Assembly (NCBI GenBank): GCA_000697055.1
Contig: JNDT01001683.1
Coordinates: 30,737 to 94,736 of the forward strand
Direction of reading: 5' to 3'
DNA length: 64,000 nt
From: Saksenaea vasiformis B4078
Lineage: Eukaryota > Mucoromycota > Mucoromycetes > Mucorales > Saksenaeaceae
Translations under genes and position numbers: made by a program
Shown: positions 62,696 through 64,000 of the stretch, one piece after another
Position numbering within the stretch: the first letter of the stretch is position 1
How the letters are laid out: each line of letters opens with the position of its first letter
The notes under the pieces: generated by a model
Seen by the model: the letters and a program-made list of their open reading frames with translations, nothing else
Database searches by the model: none
What the model was told of the DNA's origin: nothing

Positions 62696-63030
62696 TACAC
62701 TCATTCACATGTGATATACCACGTGAATTTGTGTTCCGAGAGGAAGGTTGACGTAAAAAAAGGTGGAAAGCTGGGTGGAAAGCTGGGTGGAAAGCTGTAC
62801 GAATTCGGCAACTAAGCCACTACCTGGTGTAACAAAGACGTTTACTTTCCTTTTCAGTCGGGTTTGGTGGAAAAAAGGTGCAATGGATCAAAAGATTGGG
62901 TGGATCGGGTGGGAATTTGTCACGTAGATGTGTACTTCTTGGAAAAGTTAAAGGTGGAAAGATCAGTATTTGTGGAACTCTAGATGTAATTTGCTCTTGG
63001 GAACATAGCCTCATTATGTAAACATGAGTT
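62696..63030. other. Intergenic region with a 12-bp triplicate
   Basis: Contains three copies of GGTGGAAAGCTG and further GGTGG-rich sequence. No gene was seen. Confidence 0.5.
62763..62798. repeat. Three tandem copies of a 12-bp unit (GGTGGAAAGCTG)
   Basis: The unit is repeated three times without change. Similar GGTGGAAA motifs recur up to about 62960. Confidence 0.85.
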
Positions 63031-63697
63031 CCTATATTGTTCATTCTAATGATATGCTGCAACACTCTTTGCTCTAGTTCATCATATTTTCCCTTGAGCG
63101 AGGTGCTTGTCTTCATATTGCTTGTGCGAATGGAACCCTTTATGATTTATTATGCCATAATATCCATCGAATGTGGATGTTACGCGAAAAGGGCAATTGA
63201 TATGCATCAATGGCCTTTTACAATGATTGCAATCTTTTTCTGCTTGCTCTTCAATTGCTTTTAATTCACTTCGAGGTCTAATATGAACACTATTCTTGTT
63301 GATAATACATTCATTGTTTGTACATTCTAGTGCTCCCAAACAACGCTTGTATGTAACTCTTCCACTCTTCGTCCTTTTACTGCTGTGTGTATAGAGCTGC
63401 CATCCAATATCCGTACAATATATAATGCCACCGTCTTCTCCAAACTCTGTGCGTCGTTTCTCACTTGTAAAGCCATCAACCCAGTGTGTAAATGACATTT
63501 CTCATCTGCGTTTGATCATTTGCCAATGATATTTTTGATAAATTGCGTAATGTAGATGCAATGAGTATGCCAGGTACAACTTGCAACTTGGTACCTGCAA
63601 TATATATATCGTAAAAGTTAGGGACACGGTTTTGACTTTCCATATATGGTCTTGCGGACACGGTTTTACTGAAAACATTGTCCATGAGATATTTCAA
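63031..63697 (-). mobile_element. MULE-like transposase fragment (WRKY-GCM1/FLYWCH-type DNA-binding part)
   Basis: Minus-strand reading from about 63500 gives GWQLYTHSSKRTKSGRVTYK, RCLGALECTNNECI, then DCNHCKRPLMHINCPF and HKGFHSHKQYEDKH. Cys/Cys...His-x-His spacing of this kind is typical of the zinc-binding N-terminus of fungal MULE transposases. The upstream part (63697-63476) and the downstream part (KYDELEQRVLQH at about 63080) lie in other frames, so at least two breaks are present. The catalytic domain is missing. It is a fragment, not an active element. Confidence 0.55.
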
Positions 63698-63890
63698 TAC
63701 AAGTATATGTATATTGTAGTTGAATACATATAAATATGTTCATTATATACTGAACATTATAATGATCGTATTCACTGTGCGTTTAAACGTATGTAACCAT
63801 ACTGTCGTTATTCAAACGTGTATAAGCATATCTATCTTGAATTTAAATACATATAGACGCCTTTATTGCGATTATATATGTATATAGGCC
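63698..63890. repeat. Diverged ~30-bp AT-rich tandem repeat
   Basis: Motifs like TTNAAACGTATATAAGCATA recur about every 30 bases (near 63720, 63780, 63810 and 63838). They are AT-rich and strongly diverged. Nothing else is seen to the end of the window. Confidence 0.55.
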
Positions 63891-64000
63891 CCCAATATTT
63901 GTTATGATCATCATCTTTCATTCTATATACGTGCCAAAGAGTAAGCAAAGGATCCACTTCTCAGCAATGGCTTGTCGTTTTGTTTGGCTCTATACTTGGC

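Overview
The window looks like nuclear DNA of an early-diverging filamentous fungus, most probably Mucoromycota (Mucorales-like). The evidence is: intron-rich genes with short GT-AG introns (about 50-75 nt, some GC-AG); fungal-specific proteins (a Crh-type GH16 cell-wall enzyme, an Ecl1-type zinc protein, Erf2, Spb4, a bromodomain protein resembling RSC subunits); mitochondrial genes with targeting presequences; and decayed Tc1/mariner, MULE-like and possibly pogo-like transposons. No rRNA, tRNA, CRISPR array or bacterial operon was seen. I cannot name the species from this sequence.

Layout. 1-1.07 kb: partial metallophosphoesterase (-). 3.3-4.8: AAAP amino-acid transporter (+). 5.5-7.8: DED1-type DEAD-box helicase (-). 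9.95-11.2: Crh-like GH16 transglycosylase (-). 11.7-13.7: MutY/Myh1 (-), divergent from ERF2 at 14.2-16.1 (+). 16.2-17.3: ureD (-). 17.7-19.6: Red1/ZFC3H1-like zinc-finger protein (-) with an in-frame TGA. 19.8-20.8: a small unknown gene (-), divergent from MRPL51/mL43 (+). 21.1-22.7: DBT, the E2 subunit of branched-chain 2-oxoacid dehydrogenase (-). 22.7-29.9: long gene-poor stretch with a transposase relic. 29.9-32.4: OPT oligopeptide transporter (+). 32.7-35.4: MEF2/EF-G2mt (-), divergent from proteasome assembly chaperone 3 (+). 36.1-38.4: SPB4 helicase (-). 40.1-40.7: low-complexity hypothetical (-). 41.6-43.5: tail-anchored acyl-CoA-binding protein (-). 44.3-46.0: bromodomain protein (+). 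About 46.1-46.5: tentative small gene (-). 47.3-47.6: small membrane protein (+). 47.8-49.3: CNOT11 (-). 49.8-50.2: Ecl1-like (-). 53.0-53.5: small nuclear-type hypothetical (+). 53.5-58.4: gene-poor. 58.4-59.9: a 508-residue intronless protein with a possible PD-(D/E)XK core (-). 61.4-62.7: Tc1/mariner pseudo-element. 63.0-63.7: MULE-like fragment.

The genes are mostly unrelated housekeeping functions: mitochondrial translation and metabolism, RNA helicases and mRNA control, DNA repair, membrane transport and cell wall. Two tight divergent pairs probably share promoters. Compact gene islands alternate with transposon-derived deserts. I found no convincing new multi-gene system. The best candidates for follow-up are the intronless nuclease-like protein beside transposons, the in-frame TGA in the Red1-like gene, a MutY microexon, three GC-AG introns and three families of diverged tandem repeats.
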